A stretch of 7,444 nt of DNA, taken from positions 1-7,444 of the forward strand of contig JAISZQ010000337.1 of NCBI GenBank assembly GCA_031269165.1, given 5' to 3'. Origin of the DNA: Spirochaetaceae bacterium (GTDB lineage Bacteria; Spirochaetota; Spirochaetia; Treponematales; Breznakiellaceae). Below the pieces are notes generated by a model. The model had not been told where the DNA came from. It searched no databases and saw only the letters and a program-made list of their open reading frames with translations. Of the stretch, positions 6,412 to 7,444 are shown one piece after another. A program made the position numbers and the translations under genes. Each line of letters opens with the position of its first letter. The stretch's first letter is position 1.

Positions 6412-7086
6412 CCATGCGATTTTATAGAGGCGCGCGCGTCCTTTTTTCCCCGTTTGGACGACGATTCCCATCTTGACCAGCACATAGGTGGTTTTTTGGG
6501 CCAGCCTAACGGGTATCTTTACCTTTTCGGCCAATTCCCGCGCGGTCCACTCGTCGTCTTGGGCGAAGGGCACGAAACGGAGGTAATCTTTTTTACAGGA
6601 CAAGAGAACGTTGCCGTGTTGCGCCCGCAGAATTTTATCCTGAATGCTCACGCCCTTCCGCCGCCACGAACCCTTGCCGTCGTCAACACGCCGTTCCACC
6701 ACGTCAACCAGCGCGAGGGTGATCGAAAGGCGGCTTAACCCCGTCAGTTCTACCGCGTGAATCAACGCGCCAAACACATCCCATTCGGTGCCTTTTCGCG
6801 GACTCTTGCGCCGATAACGGAACGCGCCGTCTAGCCCGTAGACCTCGATATGCTTCACGACGATGACCGGATAGATGACCCGGACTTCCCGTTCCGCGCA
6901 CAGTCGTTTCAGCTTTCTCACCAACGGCCCGAAACTCCCCGTCTGCACTTCGATGACCGCCCCCTCGCCGGAAACCGCATCGCAGACAAACTCGCCGCAC
7001 GGCACCTCCAGCTCGCCCCTTTCCCCGGCATACTCCGCCTTGAGCACCCTGTGTAAACTGCTTTCTCTTTCGGTTCCTATCGACAT
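6406..7086 (-). CDS. Uncharacterised protein: putative PD-(D/E)XK-like nuclease core plus C-terminal winged helix
   Basis: This 226-residue cytoplasmic protein has no signal peptide or membrane segment. Residues 10-62 read like the core of the PD-(D/E)XK fold. A helix contains E18, a strand ends in F-V-C-D36, a turn follows, then the strand A-V-I-E46-V-Q48, and then a basic helix (R57-K-L-K-R). This gives D...E-x-Q, with Gln in place of the usual Lys. Residues 68-98 form strand-like V-R-V-I-Y-P-V-I-V-V-K-H and a basic R-Y-R-R-K-S-P-R-K patch. About 178-226 resembles a winged helix (W-T-A-R-E-L-A, then L-A-Q-K-T-T-Y-V-L-V-K-M-G). From memory, similar unnamed proteins with an I-E-I-Q-T motif occur in Chloroflexi and cyanobacteria; I cannot verify this here. 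ATG 7086 is chosen over an in-frame TTG at 7095; neither has a strong ribosome binding site. The gene is not in an operon and lies between a decayed gene and an insertion element. A DNA cleavage or repair role is inferred only. Confidence 0.8.
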   Translation of the reverse strand: MSIGTERESSLHRVLKAEYAGERGELEVPCGEFVCDAVSGEGAVIEVQTGSFGPLVRKLKRLCAEREVRVIYPVIVVKHIEVYGLDGAFRYRRKSPRKGTEWDVFGALIHAVELTGLSRLSITLALVDVVERRVDDGKGSWRRKGVSIQDKILRAQHGNVLLSCKKDYLRFVPFAQDDEWTARELAEKVKIPVRLAQKTTYVLVKMGIVVQTGKKGRARLYKIAWN

Positions 7087-7134
7087 CGTCCCCAACCGGT
7101 TTTCGCAGGTTTCCCCTGATTAAGATTCTTCGTG

Positions 7135-7140
7135 ATTATA
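7135..7140 (-). promoter_or_regulatory. Perfect -10 box for the minus-strand putative nuclease gene
   Basis: TATAAT reads on the minus strand at 7140-7135, about 49 bases before the chosen ATG, giving an expected 5' leader of about 40 bases. The sequence 17-18 bases upstream has no good -35 box, so the promoter would be weak or activator-dependent. Confidence 0.4.
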
Positions 7141-7206
7141 CCGCTTTAGACAGGAAAATAATACCGATGTCGTGTTGCGCGAATGGATAAGGGAGAATTG
7201 AAAGAG

Positions 7207-7340
7207 GTTGGTAACTACTCAGCCGGGTGAACGCTTCTCGTGTCCTTTACGGCGATAACTTGTCGGAAGGCTGGTAGCACGCCGCATAGTGCGCCTCCTT
7301 TGGGCGGGAGCCGTTTAGATAGCGTGGGTCGCGGACGAAA
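7207..7340 (+). other. Structured GC-rich leader upstream of the IS1-type transposase
   Basis: Between the two divergent genes (7087-7407, 321 bases) no further gene is visible, but 7207-7340 changes character to GC-rich and foldable. CTAC-T-CAGCC (7215-7224) pairs with GGCTG-GTAG (7269-7277), nine pairs with one bulge, enclosing 44 bases. Next come two mutually exclusive small stems: CGCA/TGCG (7283-7286 with 7290-7293) and CGCC/GGCG (7292-7295 with 7303-7306). This may be the terminal region of the insertion element or a non-coding RNA carried with it. The true element end is not identifiable without a second copy. Confidence 0.4.
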
Positions 7341-7344
7341 GGTG

Positions 7345-7373
7345 TTGCGTACTGGTAAGGAACATGATAAAAT
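7345..7373 (+). promoter_or_regulatory. Candidate promoter for the transposase gene
   Basis: TTGCGT (7345-7350) and TAAAAT (7368-7373) are separated by exactly 17 bases. The -10 box matches five of six consensus positions and the -35 box three of six. Transcription would start near 7380, giving a leader of about 28 bases before ATG 7408 and leaving most of the structured segment untranscribed from this promoter. Confidence 0.4.
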
Positions 7374-7407
7374 AACACAAACAACCCAAAGAGAGGGAAG
7401 GGGAAAA

Positions 7408-7444
7408 ATGGTATTAGCACCGGTAAAATGCCCGCATTGCGGAA
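7408..7444 (+). CDS. IS1-family InsA-like transposase N-terminus (partial, cut by window edge)
   Basis: ATG 7408 follows a purine-rich ribosome binding region (GAGAGGGAAGGGG, 7391-7403) and encodes M-V-L-A-P-V-K-C-P-H-C-G before the window ends. A C-x2-C pair right after a short hydrophobic start is the first half of the zinc ribbon that opens IS1 InsA-type proteins (E. coli InsA has C-P-S-C at a similar place). The zinc ribbon plus helix-turn-helix binds the element's terminal repeats. Other zinc-ribbon transposases (for example IS1595) or a small zinc-ribbon protein remain possible, because only 12 codons are visible. Confidence 0.6.
   Translation, partial: MVLAPVKCPHCG

Noticed and set aside
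7087..7095. TTG start for the putative nuclease, adding three residues
   Set aside because: ATG 7086 is the stronger start codon, and neither has a clear ribosome binding site advantage. The TTG start remains possible.

Overview
The window looks like a piece of a free-living or gut-associated bacterial chromosome of moderate-to-high GC. Gene style (a sugar ABC importer operon without its own ATPase, AGGAG/GGAGG ribosome binding sites, intergenic spacers full of small repeats, hairpins and decayed genes) would fit a saprophytic or termite-gut Treponema-like spirochaete. That is an impression from recall; no rRNA or marker gene here proves it.

Left edge (1-330): 13 perfect head-to-tail copies of the heptamer CACGGCT run in from outside the window. 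They are followed by a near-consensus sigma70 promoter on the minus strand that fires leftward into the repeat, then AT-rich non-coding DNA. A perfect 15-bp palindrome lies two bases upstream of the first gene's ribosome binding site.

Centre (331-6120): a plus-strand carbohydrate-use cluster. It comprises a cytoplasmic GH13 alpha-glucosidase/amylase-like hydrolase, a lipoprotein sugar-binding protein, two MalF/MalG-type permeases and, after a hairpin with a probable embedded promoter, a zinc-dependent sorbitol-dehydrogenase-type alcohol dehydrogenase. The likely logic is that the lipoprotein captures an alpha-linked oligosaccharide or related glycoside, the permeases import it using an ATPase encoded elsewhere, the GH13 enzyme cleaves it inside the cell, and the dehydrogenase oxidises a polyol or sugar product. 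No regulator or ATPase gene is present.

Right part (6121-7444): a boundary zone. A HAD-type phosphatase gene right after the dehydrogenase is cut off after its first catalytic motif, and repeat-like DNA with hairpins follows. On the minus strand comes an intact gene of unknown function whose N-terminal half looks like a PD-(D/E)XK nuclease core (an E-x-Q variant) and whose C-terminus looks like a winged helix. At the far right, a structured leader of about 200 bases with its own promoter precedes the first 12 codons of an IS1-type zinc-ribbon transposase gene. The most interesting items are this putative nuclease, the heptamer array with its inward-facing promoter, and the structured leader of the insertion element.
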